Source of the DNA: Ancalomicrobiaceae bacterium S20
GTDB taxonomy: Bacteria > Pseudomonadota > Alphaproteobacteria > Rhizobiales > Ancalomicrobiaceae
Assembly: GCA_040269895.1 (NCBI GenBank)
Contig: CP158568.1
Coordinates: 1,178,001-1,242,000, forward strand
Direction: 5' to 3'
Length of the DNA: 64,000 bases
Made by a program: the position numbers and the translations under genes. Under the pieces are notes generated by a model. That model made no database searches, was not told where the DNA came from, and saw only the letters and a list, made by a program, of their open reading frames with translations. Of this stretch, positions 56,337 to 64,000 are shown piece after piece (the first letter of the stretch is position 1; each line of letters begins with the position of its first letter).

Positions 56337-57929
56337 TCAGGCCGCGCGGGCGAGCCGGCGGCCGAGGGTCGTGATCAGGGCCAGGAGGTCGGCCGCGGTT
56401 GCGGCCGTGCCGAAGACGTAGTGGTCGGGCCGGACGACCGCCGCGCCGACGCCGTGGCCGGCGAACCAGCGGGCGAGCACGCCGTCGCGCTCGGCGAGGC
56501 CCGGGCCGGCAGCATTGGGGCCGCCGGCATCGCCGCCGGAGATCCGGACGATGGTCAGACCCGCGGCCTTCGCCGCGGCGTCGATCGCCGGATCGGCGGC
56601 GAACGACGCGTCGAGCACGAGCCGCCAGCCGGTGCCGGCGACTGCGTCGAGCAGGCGGTCGCCCTCGGCCGCGCGGATCCACGGCTGCGGGAACAGCGTG
56701 CCGGCAGCCGGCGTGTCGCCGGCGACGACGCCGGTGCGCAGCGGCGGCACGATCTCCTGCCGCGTGATCGTGCGCGGCGCGCCGCCGCCTTCGGCGAGGA
56801 TGCGGGCATCGCGCTCGCGCGCGGCGACCGGATCGCGTTCGCAGATGACGTGACCGATCGTCTTGATCCGGCCGGTCAGTTCGCGGACGTGGGCGGCGCG
56901 TTCCTCGCCATAGCTGTCGAGCAGCGACGGATCGGCTTTGCCCTCGATCACGCTCGCGAGCTTCCAGACCAGGTTCGACACGTCGCGCAGGCCCTGGCAC
57001 ATGCCCTGGCCGATGAACGGCGGTTGCTGGTGCGCGCTGTCGCCGGCCAGGAACACCCGGCCGTCGCGCCAGCGCTCGGCGACGAGCGCGTGGAACCGGT
57101 AGCTCGACGCGCGCCACAGGATCGCCTCGTCGGGGCTCAGCCACTTCGACAGCAGGCTCCAGACCCGCTCCGGCTTCTCCATCGCGAACCGGTCCTCGTC
57201 CGGCAGCAGCATGATCTCCCAGCGGCGATGATTGCCGGGACCGATCACGAAGGTGGTCGGCCGCGCCGGGTCGCAGAACTGCGCGGAGGTCTGCGGCAGG
57301 CGGGCGAGCGCGGCCGCGTCGGTCACGCGCACGTCGACGACCAGCCAGGGTTCGTCGAAGACGAGATCGTCGAGCCGGATGCCGAGCTGTTGCCGCACGC
57401 CGCTCGACGCGCCGTCGCAGGCGATCACCCAGTCGGCGCGGATCGACCCGTCGCGGCCCTCGGCGTCGCGGATTAATAGCGTAGCGCCGTCGGCGTCCTG
57501 CTCGACGCGGACGACCTCGGTGCCGAGTTCGACCGTGACGGCGGGAAGTCCGCTGGCGTGGGCGCGCAGGGCCTCCTCGACCGGCGGCTGGGTGAACACC
57601 ATGCTCGGCACGTAGCCGAGCGGGTAGGGCTCCGGCACCATGTCGATGCGCCGGATGAGCTGGCCGTCGGCGCCGAAGTGCTGCGAGGCGGTGAACGGCG
57701 CGACATGGGGCCGGACCGCGTCGGCGATCCCCATGTTGTCGAACAGCCGGAAGATCTCGTGGTCGAGCGCGATGGCGCGCGGCTTGTCGTAGACGTCGAC
57801 GAGGCGGTCGACCACGTAGGTCGAGATGCCGCGCGCGCCGAGCAGGGCGGCGGCGACGGAGCCGGCCGGACCGAAGCCGACGATCGCGACCTGGACGTGG
57901 GGCGGGCGGGAACGGGATCCGTTGGACAA
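56337..57929 (-). CDS. FAD-dependent aromatic monooxygenase (MhpA-like)
   Basis: A 530-residue flavoprotein hydroxylase. The N-terminal Rossmann motif is VAIVGFGPAGSVAAALLG; the DG-type motif is ADWVIACDGASSGVR; the second FAD motif is GRVFLAGDSAHQQPPFIGQG followed by LRDVSNLVWKLA. A thioredoxin-like C-terminal domain (residues about 400-530) fits the MhpA/PheA size class. The start is TTG at 57929, with GGGAG just upstream. It lies 15 bases after the dioxygenase stop. It should add a hydroxyl to a phenolic ring before extradiol cleavage. Confidence 0.87.
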   Translation of the reverse strand: MSNGSRSRPPHVQVAIVGFGPAGSVAAALLGARGISTYVVDRLVDVYDKPRAIALDHEIFRLFDNMGIADAVRPHVAPFTASQHFGADGQLIRRIDMVPEPYPLGYVPSMVFTQPPVEEALRAHASGLPAVTVELGTEVVRVEQDADGATLLIRDAEGRDGSIRADWVIACDGASSGVRQQLGIRLDDLVFDEPWLVVDVRVTDAAALARLPQTSAQFCDPARPTTFVIGPGNHRRWEIMLLPDEDRFAMEKPERVWSLLSKWLSPDEAILWRASSYRFHALVAERWRDGRVFLAGDSAHQQPPFIGQGMCQGLRDVSNLVWKLASVIEGKADPSLLDSYGEERAAHVRELTGRIKTIGHVICERDPVAARERDARILAEGGGAPRTITRQEIVPPLRTGVVAGDTPAAGTLFPQPWIRAAEGDRLLDAVAGTGWRLVLDASFAADPAIDAAAKAAGLTIVRISGGDAGGPNAAGPGLAERDGVLARWFAGHGVGAAVVRPDHYVFGTAATAADLLALITTLGRRLARAA

Positions 57930-57944
57930 GGGAATTCTCCCGGA

Positions 57945-58856
57945 TCAGGGGGCGGAAGCGGGGAAGGGGGCGTGGAGCACGGCGAGCTGCGCGGCCTTGC
58001 AGACCTCGGTCTTCGGCGGCGCGATGCCCCATTGGTCGGTGCGGCCGGGCGGCCAGACCCAGTCGGAGGGGCCGCGCACGACATAGGCGTCGTCGACCTG
58101 CAGGACCTCGGCCGTGTACTCGACCACGACGCCGAGCGGATCGACGAAATAGGCGAAGACGTTGTCGCCGGGCCCGTGGCGGCCGACGCCCCAGCCGATG
58201 CCGTGACCGGCGTCGATCATCCGGCCGGAGGCGCGCATGACCGACTCCCAGTCGGGCACCAGGAAGGCGATGTGGTTGAGGCCGTCGACCGAAGCCTGGG
58301 CGAGCACGACGGCGTGGTGGTCGGCGTTGCAGCGCAGGAACGCCATCATCTTCGAGCGGTCGGTCAGCTTGAAGCCGAGCGCGCGTTCGTAGAACCGGGC
58401 GGAGGCATCGACATCGACGCTGTTGATGTTGACGTGGGCGAGGCGGAACGCCAGATCCGGCCGCTCGGCGCCATCGGCATGGCGCCCGTCGCCGTGGACG
58501 AAGCGCAGCACACCGCCGTGCGGCTCACGGAGCACGAGCAGCGAACCGCCGCCCGGCTCGTCGGTGAGGAGGCTCTGCGCCAGGATCTCCGCACCCTCGG
58601 CGACGGCGCGGATCGCAATCTCCTCGAGTGCCGCGGCGTCGGCGGCGCGGAAGGTCACCGACCGCAGCGCCGAGACCGGCCCGCGATAGAGCGCCAGCAC
58701 GTAGGCATCGTCGCCGGTCGCGCGGAGATACGCGGCGTCGTCACGCCGCTCGACCAGCGTCAGCCGCCAGGGGCCGGTGTAGAACGCGATCGAGGCTTCG
58801 AGGTCGGGCGTCTCGATCTCGGCGCTGCGCAGCGCCGTGACAGGAAAGCGGGTCAT
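57945..58856 (-). CDS. Extradiol ring-cleavage dioxygenase, VOC superfamily
   Basis: A 303-residue two-domain vicinal-oxygen-chelate protein. The type I extradiol iron ligands are visible in the C-terminal domain: His in RLAHVNINS, His in GLNHIAFLV, Glu in GVVVEYTAE. The N-terminal domain (IETPDLEASIAFYTG) is the non-catalytic repeat. The length fits 2,3-dihydroxybiphenyl/catechol 2,3-dioxygenases. It overlaps the amidohydrolase gene by 4 bases. It likely opens a catechol made by the adjacent hydroxylase. Confidence 0.87.
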   Translation of the reverse strand: MTRFPVTALRSAEIETPDLEASIAFYTGPWRLTLVERRDDAAYLRATGDDAYVLALYRGPVSALRSVTFRAADAAALEEIAIRAVAEGAEILAQSLLTDEPGGGSLLVLREPHGGVLRFVHGDGRHADGAERPDLAFRLAHVNINSVDVDASARFYERALGFKLTDRSKMMAFLRCNADHHAVVLAQASVDGLNHIAFLVPDWESVMRASGRMIDAGHGIGWGVGRHGPGDNVFAYFVDPLGVVVEYTAEVLQVDDAYVVRGPSDWVWPPGRTDQWGIAPPKTEVCKAAQLAVLHAPFPASAP

Positions 58857-59884
58857 GGTTGCCCTCCCGGGGCGAGCGCGAGGAAGCGCTCGGCGTTGGT
58901 CGCGATGAGCCGCATGCGGCGCTCCGGGTCGGCGAAGGTCGCCTCGATCCGGTCGATCGGCGTGCGGTCGTGGAAGTTGAACGGATGGTCGGTGCCGATC
59001 ATCACGCGGTCGTCGCCGAAGAGGTCGACGAGCCGGGCGAGCGTCGGGCCGTCATAGACGAGACCGTCGAAAAAGAGCCGCCGCGCCTGATCGAGCGGTG
59101 GCACGGGCATCTCGGCGCCGAGCGCCGGGAACACCTTGTGCCCCTCGATCAGCCGCGGCAGCAGCAGGCCGAACGTGCCGCCGCCGTGGCTGAAGGCGAT
59201 GCGCAGGTCTGGATGGCGGACCATCAGGTTGCCGGTCACGGCGGAGGCGGCGGCGAGACCGACGTCGGTCGGATAGGCGAGCACCTGCTGGAGCTGGCCG
59301 GGCCCGACCAGCCGGTCCATGCCGGTCGGCCTCAGCGCATGGACGAACACCGCCGCCCCGAGCCGCTCCGCCTCGGCGAAGAACGGCGCGAACTCGGGCG
59401 CGCCGATCGGCTTGCCCTCGACGTTGCTGCCGATCTCCACGCCGAGGAAGCCGAGTTCGCCGACGACGCGGTCGAGCTCGCGGATTGCGCGGTCGAGATC
59501 CTGCAGCGGCACGCCGCCGAAGCCGGCGAGCCTGCCGCCCGACCGCGCGACCATCTCGGCCGTGCGGTCGTTGATGTAGCGCAGGAGGTCGTCGGCCGCG
59601 TCGGGCTCCATCCAGGTCGACAGCAGCTCGGGCATCGGCGAGACGACCTGGAGATGGATGCCCATCCGGTCGAGCTCGGCGATGCGCTTCTCGACGTCCC
59701 AGCACAGGTCCGAGACGGTGCGGTAGGGCTTGCCCGCGATGGTCACGGTCTTCGCGCAGGCGCCGGCCTCGGCCATCGACGGCCAGGACGTCGGCTCCGG
59801 CACGCGGATCGAGCGCGGGAACGCCTCGGGCACGACGTGGGCGTGGATGTCGATGCCGCAGGTGCAGCGGGTCAGGATCGCCAT
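58853..59884 (-). CDS. Amidohydrolase 2 / ACMSD-family decarboxylase-like protein
   Basis: A 343-residue TIM-barrel amidohydrolase. Metal ligands are HxH in GIDIHAHVVPE, His in AVFVHALRP, His in IAFSHGGG and Asp in MIGTDHPF. This is the ACMSD subfamily, which includes non-oxidative decarboxylases of hydroxybenzoates and aminocarboxymuconate semialdehyde. It follows the TRAP permease by 9 bases and is coupled to the dioxygenase. It probably decarboxylates or hydrolyses the imported aromatic acid or a ring-fission intermediate. Confidence 0.84.
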   Translation of the reverse strand: MAILTRCTCGIDIHAHVVPEAFPRSIRVPEPTSWPSMAEAGACAKTVTIAGKPYRTVSDLCWDVEKRIAELDRMGIHLQVVSPMPELLSTWMEPDAADDLLRYINDRTAEMVARSGGRLAGFGGVPLQDLDRAIRELDRVVGELGFLGVEIGSNVEGKPIGAPEFAPFFAEAERLGAAVFVHALRPTGMDRLVGPGQLQQVLAYPTDVGLAAASAVTGNLMVRHPDLRIAFSHGGGTFGLLLPRLIEGHKVFPALGAEMPVPPLDQARRLFFDGLVYDGPTLARLVDLFGDDRVMIGTDHPFNFHDRTPIDRIEATFADPERRMRLIATNAERFLALAPGGQP

Positions 59885-59893
59885 CGCGCCACC

Positions 59894-61198
59894 TCAGCCG
59901 TAGAGGGCGCGCGGCAGCCACAGCGCGATCTCGGGGAACAGGAGCAGGAGCACGATCAGGACCAGCGGCGCGATCAGGTAGGGCAGGATGCCGCGATAGA
60001 TCGCGCCGATCTTCACGTCCGGCGCCTGTGCCTGGATCACGAACAGGTTCATGCCGACGGGCGGATGGATCAGGCCGACCTCCACCACGATCACGACGAT
60101 GATGGCGAACCAGACCGGGTCGTAGCCGAAGCTCTTCACCAGGGGCAGGAACACCGGCACCGTGATCAGGATCATGCCGATCCCTTCGAGGAAGCAGCCC
60201 ATCACGATGTAGGCGACAATCACCAGCGCCATGACCACGAGGCCGGGCAGCGACAGCGCGCGGGCGGCATCGGCGAGCAGCGTCGGCACCTGGGTCTGCA
60301 CGATGAAGTAAGAGAACAGGTTGGCGCCGATGATGATCGCGAACAGCGAGCAGCTGGTCTTGACCGCTCCCGACACCGTCTTGACCAGATCGCCGAAGGC
60401 GAGCCGGCGGCCGGCGATGCCGAGCAGGATCGCGCCGACCACGCCGATCGAGGCGGCCTCGGTCGGGCTGAAGATGCCGGCGTAGATGCCGCCGATGGTC
60501 AGGCCGAACAGGCCGAGGAACTGCCAGGGCGCGGCGAGCGAGCGCAGGCGGTCGACCACGGTCGCCGGCGGGGCGACGGGAGACTCCTCCGGCTTCAGGT
60601 GCGCGCCGACGATCGCCACGACGATGTAGAGCGCGGTCAGGAGCAGCCCCGGCAAGAGGCCGGCGGCGAAAAGCTTCGGGACCGATTGTTCGGCGATCGC
60701 GGCGTAGATCACCAGGATGATCGACGGCGGGAACAGGATGCCGAGACTGCCGCCGGCGGCGATCGCGCCGGTCGCGACGCGGTCGGAATAGCCGGCCCGG
60801 CGCATCTCGGCGAGCGAGATCCGGGTCATTGTCGCGGCGGTCGCGATCGACGAGCCGCACACCGCCCCGAAACAGGCCGAGGCGCAGATCGTCGCGATCG
60901 ACAGGCCGCCCTTGACGCCCGAGAGCAGGATGCGCGCCGCCTTGAACAGGTCGGCCGAGAGCCCGGTCGTCGAGGCGATGCCGCCCGTGATGATGAAGAG
61001 CGGGATCACCGACAGCGTATAGAGCGAGGCGGTGTCGAACGGCGTCGTGCCGAGCAGCGCGACGGCGCTGTCGAAGCCCGAGAGCGCGACGTTGCCGCCA
61101 AAGCCGACCACGATCAGCGAAGCCCAGACGGGCACGCGGGCGAACAGCAGCACGAACAGGGCGAGGACGCCGCAGGCGCCGATGAGCGGAGCGGACAT
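59894..61198 (-). CDS. TRAP transporter large permease (DctM-like)
   Basis: A 434-residue membrane protein with about 12 helices, typical DctM length. Family blocks: IPLFIITGGIASTTGLSADL, ICASACFGAVCGSSIATAAT, ATGAIAAGGSLGILFPPSII, FLEGIGMILITVPVFLPLV, and VVEVGLIHPPVGMNLFVI. Its ATG at 61198 overlaps the DctQ stop. It forms the sodium-coupled uptake channel with DctQ, fed by the DctP binding protein. Confidence 0.9.
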   Translation of the reverse strand: MSAPLIGACGVLALFVLLFARVPVWASLIVVGFGGNVALSGFDSAVALLGTTPFDTASLYTLSVIPLFIITGGIASTTGLSADLFKAARILLSGVKGGLSIATICASACFGAVCGSSIATAATMTRISLAEMRRAGYSDRVATGAIAAGGSLGILFPPSIILVIYAAIAEQSVPKLFAAGLLPGLLLTALYIVVAIVGAHLKPEESPVAPPATVVDRLRSLAAPWQFLGLFGLTIGGIYAGIFSPTEAASIGVVGAILLGIAGRRLAFGDLVKTVSGAVKTSCSLFAIIIGANLFSYFIVQTQVPTLLADAARALSLPGLVVMALVIVAYIVMGCFLEGIGMILITVPVFLPLVKSFGYDPVWFAIIVVIVVEVGLIHPPVGMNLFVIQAQAPDVKIGAIYRGILPYLIAPLVLIVLLLLFPEIALWLPRALYG

Positions 61199-61686
61199 CA
61201 GTGGCCCTCCGGAACGGGCGAGGCGAGCGCCCCGAGCGCGCTGACGATCGTGCCGGCGAGCCCGACGAGCACGTAGGCCCAGACGATCCAGAGCGGCAGT
61301 CCGAGTTCGAGCTTGCGGTCGCCGTACTCGTAGGCCTGGAGCGCCGGGATCAGCATCGCCCAGCCGATCAGCATGAGCGCGGCGATCTGGACGACGTCGG
61401 ACACGCGGACGAGGCCGCTGCGGACCCGGTCCGGGACGAAATGGTCGACGAGGTCGATCGTGATGTTGCCGCGGACCAGGAACACGGCGGACAGGCCGTG
61501 GAACACGAACAGCGCCAGCATGCACTCGACCACGTCGTAGGCGCCGTGGATCGGCTTGCCGAAGGCGTAGCGCATGACGACGTCGGACGTGGTCGAGACC
61601 ACGATCACCGCCGCCGCGCCCATGGCGAGCCAGGTCTGGACGCGCGCGACGGCGCCCGCGACCGTCCGGAGACGAGAGAACGGCAT
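61198..61686 (-). CDS. TRAP transporter small permease (DctQ-like)
   Basis: A 162-residue protein with four hydrophobic segments and the DctQ pattern VMRYAFGKPIHGAYDVVECM, then LVRGNITIDLV near residues 88-98. The ATG at 61686 is 11 bases after the binding-protein stop, and its stop overlaps DctM. It is the small membrane partner of the TRAP importer. Confidence 0.88.
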   Translation of the reverse strand: MPFSRLRTVAGAVARVQTWLAMGAAAVIVVSTTSDVVMRYAFGKPIHGAYDVVECMLALFVFHGLSAVFLVRGNITIDLVDHFVPDRVRSGLVRVSDVVQIAALMLIGWAMLIPALQAYEYGDRKLELGLPLWIVWAYVLVGLAGTIVSALGALASPVPEGH

Positions 61687-61697
61687 GTCGATCCCGC

Positions 61698-62714
61698 TCA
61701 CTTGATGTAGTCGGCGTAGAACTTGCGCGCCGGCTTGCCGGCCTTCTCGAGCGTGTCGAGGCGCTTTTCGAGCAGCGGCGCGACCTTGGCCTTGACCTTG
61801 GCGAGTTCGTCGGCCGGCAGCGTCGTGATCTCGACGCCCTTGGCGACCATGTAGGCGCGGCCGGCGGTCTCGGCGGCGTCGAGCGCGGCGCCGAGCCGTT
61901 CGCCCATCGCCGGGCCCGTGGTCTTCTCGATCAGCGCCTGCAGGTCCTTGGGCAGGCTGTCGAACTTCTTCGGGTTCATGACCGTGACGAAGGTCGCGGT
62001 GCTGACGCCCGGCTCCATCGAATACCTGACCACCGTGCCGAGGTCGAAGCTCTGGGTCGCCTCGTAGGGGAAGGTCGCGCCGTCGATGATGCCCTTGGCG
62101 AGGCCGTCCTGGGTCTCGCCCGGCGGCACCGCGAGCGGCGCGGCGCCGAGCGCGGAGATCACCTCGGCGAACTGCTCGCCGGCGTAGCGGACGCGCAGGC
62201 CCTTGAAGTCGTCCGCCTTGCGCAGCGCGACCTTGGCGGTGTGGAACTTCAAGGGCGCGGTCACCATCGCCCAGAGCATCTTCACGCCCGGATATTCCGG
62301 CGCGAGATAGGTCGGGAACAGTTCGGTCAGCCGGCGCGAGGCGCGCGCGCTCGATCCGTCGCCGGCCGGGGCGACATAGGCCTCGCTGACGATCTCGGTG
62401 ATCGAATAGCGCCCCGGCGTCGAGCCGGTCAGGCCGATGGCGATGTCGGCGACGCCGCTGCGCGCGAGGTCGAACTGGCGCTGCGGGGGGCCGAGCTGTG
62501 CGGCGGGGTAGAGCTTGAGCTTGAGGCGGCCGCCCGAGGCCTTCTCGAGCTCCTCGCCCCACTTGGTCAGTTCCTTCTGGAACGTGTGGTTCGGCGGCAG
62601 GAAGTGCGAGACCTTGAGCTCGAACTCCTCGGCGCGGACCGCGCCGGCGGTGCCGGACAGGAGTGTGCAGGTGACGGCGGCGAGCACGGCTCGGCGCGAA
62701 AGGGGACCGGTCAT
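61698..62714 (-). CDS. TRAP transporter substrate-binding protein (DctP-like)
   Basis: A 338-residue periplasmic protein with a Sec leader (SRRAVLAAVTCTLLSGTAGAVRA), then FELKVSHFLPPNHTFQKELT, GGRLKLKLYPAAQLGPPQRQ, and the mid-domain GLRVRYAGEQFAEV with GLAKGIIDGATFP. The Arg in GLRVRY is the expected carboxylate clamp, so an organic acid ligand is likely. It is the first gene of the aromatic operon, preceded by an AT-rich palindrome at 62798-62809. Confidence 0.9.
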   Translation of the reverse strand: MTGPLSRRAVLAAVTCTLLSGTAGAVRAEEFELKVSHFLPPNHTFQKELTKWGEELEKASGGRLKLKLYPAAQLGPPQRQFDLARSGVADIAIGLTGSTPGRYSITEIVSEAYVAPAGDGSSARASRRLTELFPTYLAPEYPGVKMLWAMVTAPLKFHTAKVALRKADDFKGLRVRYAGEQFAEVISALGAAPLAVPPGETQDGLAKGIIDGATFPYEATQSFDLGTVVRYSMEPGVSTATFVTVMNPKKFDSLPKDLQALIEKTTGPAMGERLGAALDAAETAGRAYMVAKGVEITTLPADELAKVKAKVAPLLEKRLDTLEKAGKPARKFYADYIK

Positions 62715-62797
62715 CGTTTCCTCCGGAAGCTCTCGGGTTGACCCATGGTCGGCTTCTTGGGGAGGACCTTGCCGTCTCGTCCGGGAGGCGTCAAGAG

Positions 62798-62809
62798 AAT
62801 TTATAAATT
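62798..62809. promoter_or_regulatory. Perfect palindrome AATTTATAAATT, probable GntR operator
   Basis: A 12-base perfect palindrome between the regulator stop (62813) and the dctP-like start. A near copy, AATTTATAAAAT, lies upstream of the regulator gene at 63586-63597. A shared AT-rich site in 70% GC DNA at both promoters of a GntR-controlled locus fits repression of the operon and autoregulation. Confidence 0.6.
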
Positions 62810-62812
62810 ATC

Positions 62813-63544
62813 TCACATCGTGCCGGATTTTGCATTCTCTTGGCCGTCCCATACGGAGCGGTCGGCGAGGATCACGTCGGCCGTGCTGCGGTAGTGGTCG
62901 GTCAGCAGCGCGACGGCGCGGTCGGCGTCGCCATCGACGACGGCACGCAGGATCGTCTCGTGTTCGTCGCGGACGTTGCGGCTCTGGAAGGCGCGCCGGA
63001 TCGACAGCTGGCGGTAGCGATAGAGCAGATCCGCGAGCTGTTCGCAGTATGAAATCAGATACTTGGAGCCGCATCCTGCGATGAGTTGCCGGTGGAACGC
63101 CCGATGCAGCCGCTCCCACTCCGGGTTGGTGACGAAGGTCTCCGTCGACAGCGAGCGCGGCGCCTTGGCGAGCCGGTGCCACGCCAGGACAAGGTTCTCC
63201 TCCCAGTCCTGCGACGCCGCCGCCATGGATTCGCGCAGCGCCCGTTCCTCGAGCCAGCAGCGCGTGCGAGTCAGCTCGCGCAATTCGTCGGCACTGATTC
63301 CGGCGACGACGAAGCCGCGCTGATCGCGGACCTCGACCAGACCCTCGGAGGCGAGCCGGTTCAGCGCCTCGCGCAGCGGCGTTTGGCCGACGGCGTATTC
63401 CTCCATCAGAAACTTCAACTGAAGCCTCTGTTTCGGCTTCAGTTTTCCCTCCAGGAGATCGCGGCGCAGCACGTCGCACAGCGCGGACGCTTGCGTCCCG
63501 GCATGGGCATCGGCGGAGGGCGGCAGCTCGAAATCTGTCTTCAC
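62813..63544 (-). CDS. GntR-family (FCD-type) transcriptional regulator
   Basis: A 243-residue regulator. The winged helix is LCDVLRRDLLEGKLKPKQRL and MEEYAVGQTPLREALNRLA. The FCD effector domain has the metal-ligand pattern Asp/His in LHRAFHRQLIAG, YRYRQLSIR and RDEHETILRAV, the latter two matching the FCD His positions. It probably senses the aromatic acid or an intermediate and represses the downstream TRAP/catabolic operon. It starts at GTG 63544 with no clear Shine-Dalgarno. The site at 63586-63597 suggests autoregulation. Confidence 0.86.
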   Translation of the reverse strand: MKTDFELPPSADAHAGTQASALCDVLRRDLLEGKLKPKQRLQLKFLMEEYAVGQTPLREALNRLASEGLVEVRDQRGFVVAGISADELRELTRTRCWLEERALRESMAAASQDWEENLVLAWHRLAKAPRSLSTETFVTNPEWERLHRAFHRQLIAGCGSKYLISYCEQLADLLYRYRQLSIRRAFQSRNVRDEHETILRAVVDGDADRAVALLTDHYRSTADVILADRSVWDGQENAKSGTM

Positions 63545-63585
63545 CGGCGGAGTCCGATGGTTGGTGGGGACGGAGGCTCTGCCGG

Positions 63586-63597
63586 AATTTATAAAAT
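63586..63597. promoter_or_regulatory. Second copy of the AT-rich GntR site upstream of the regulator
   Basis: AATTTATAAAAT matches the 62798-62809 palindrome at 11 of 12 positions and lies 42 bases before the regulator start. See that entry for the interpretation. Confidence 0.5.
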
Positions 63598-63693
63598 CTG
63601 TGCGCCCACTGCAAGAATTGATCGGCTCGGTGCCCGGAGCGCATCAGGGCGGCCACAGCGCCGTTTTGACCACGCGACCCGATCGAGTGGCAC

Positions 63694-63870
63694 CACATCG
63701 CGGCGGGCAAGCCGATCCAGAACGCATTCGTCGAGAGCTTCAACGGCCCGGCGCCGCGACGAGCGGCTGAACGAGCCCGTCTTCTCCTCGCTTGCGGAGG
63801 CGAGACGGATCAATGGAACCGGTGGAGCGACCACAGCACCCGCCGCCCCCAATTCGAGCCTCGGTGGTCC
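63694..63870 (+). pseudogene. Transposase fragment, IS3-type integrase core C-terminus, frameshifted
   Basis: The plus strand reads AAGKPIQNAFVESFNG, the classic DDE-integrase C-terminal block of IS3-family OrfB, then after a shift RDERLNEPVFSSLAEARR, and later PNSSLGG, the end of the usual RPHSSLGG block. At least one frameshift and the loss of the N-terminal three quarters make it a relic. It marks an old mobile-element insertion at the right edge of the aromatic operon. Confidence 0.75.
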
Positions 63871-63911
63871 CGCGCCAGCGGGGTTCGAGTGGGGGCCGAT
63901 CAGGCCAAATC

Positions 63912-63990
63912 TGACGTGCTCCCCGGTTCTGGTCCGGCCGGAACTGGAATTTTCCAGCTCGGTACGGCCCGGAAAGCGGGGAACACGTCA
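63912..63990. repeat. Long imperfect inverted repeat with internal hairpin, possible mobile-element end
   Basis: TGACGTGCTCCCCGGTTC (63912-63929) and its near complement at 63973-63990 match at 16 of 18 positions. Between them is CTGGAATTTTCCAG (63944-63957), a second hairpin. Just downstream of transposase debris, this could be an IS terminal structure, a small MITE-like element or a terminator. The window ends 10 bases later, so its right context is missing. Confidence 0.5.
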
Positions 63991-64000
63991 ATTCCGCCTG

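Overview
High-GC DNA (about 68-70% by eye) with overlapping ATGA stop/start junctions, TRAP and ABC uptake operons, a periplasmic PaoABC-type molybdoenzyme and a two-partner secretion locus. This suits an alphaproteobacterium, probably Hyphomicrobiales-like; that placement is inferred from style and gene content, not from a marker gene. No rRNA, tRNA or CRISPR array was seen.

Layout. (1) 1-10011: nitrogen/amide catabolism and uptake. It holds a GntR regulator cut by the window edge, a frameshifted amidase, an MFS carrier, a 5-hydroxyisourate-hydrolase-like protein, a spermidine/putrescine-type ABC importer, a second amidase, an Asp/Glu-racemase/arylmalonate-decarboxylase-type enzyme and a cupin. 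(2) 10135-13338: a MacB/LolD-like ATPase, FtsX-type permease and HlyD-like adaptor. (3) 13524-20063: a LacI-type repressor divergent from an AfuABC-like importer (binding protein, fused double permease, ATPase) that is translationally coupled to an inositol-monophosphatase-family phosphatase. Two matching palindromic sites lie in the divergent promoter. (4) 20221-24159: paoABC-like aldehyde oxidoreductase. (5) 24224-44539: seven tightly packed minus-strand genes I could not match to a described system. They are two 136-residue paralogues, an unknown 434-residue protein, a secreted endonuclease/exonuclease/phosphatase-family enzyme, a secreted 226-residue protein, a 1179-residue protein and a 4321-residue giant with about 25 LysM-like modules. 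(6) 45349-55004: TpsA/TpsB two-partner secretion, with a frameshift near the TpsA N-terminus. (7) 55430-63544: a GntR-controlled operon with a TRAP transporter, ACMSD-like amidohydrolase, extradiol dioxygenase, FAD hydroxylase and FAH-family hydrolase. It reads as import, decarboxylation, hydroxylation, meta-cleavage and hydrolysis of an aromatic acid. (8) 63694-64000: transposase debris and a long imperfect hairpin.

The most novel element is the 20-kb LysM operon. Its coupling (4-base overlaps, 4-66 base gaps) argues that all seven products act together, perhaps on a glycan surface or outside the cell. No secretion route is encoded within it. The neighbouring TPS locus is on the same strand, separated by about 0.8 kb of less GC-rich, gene-free DNA that probably carries the operon promoter.
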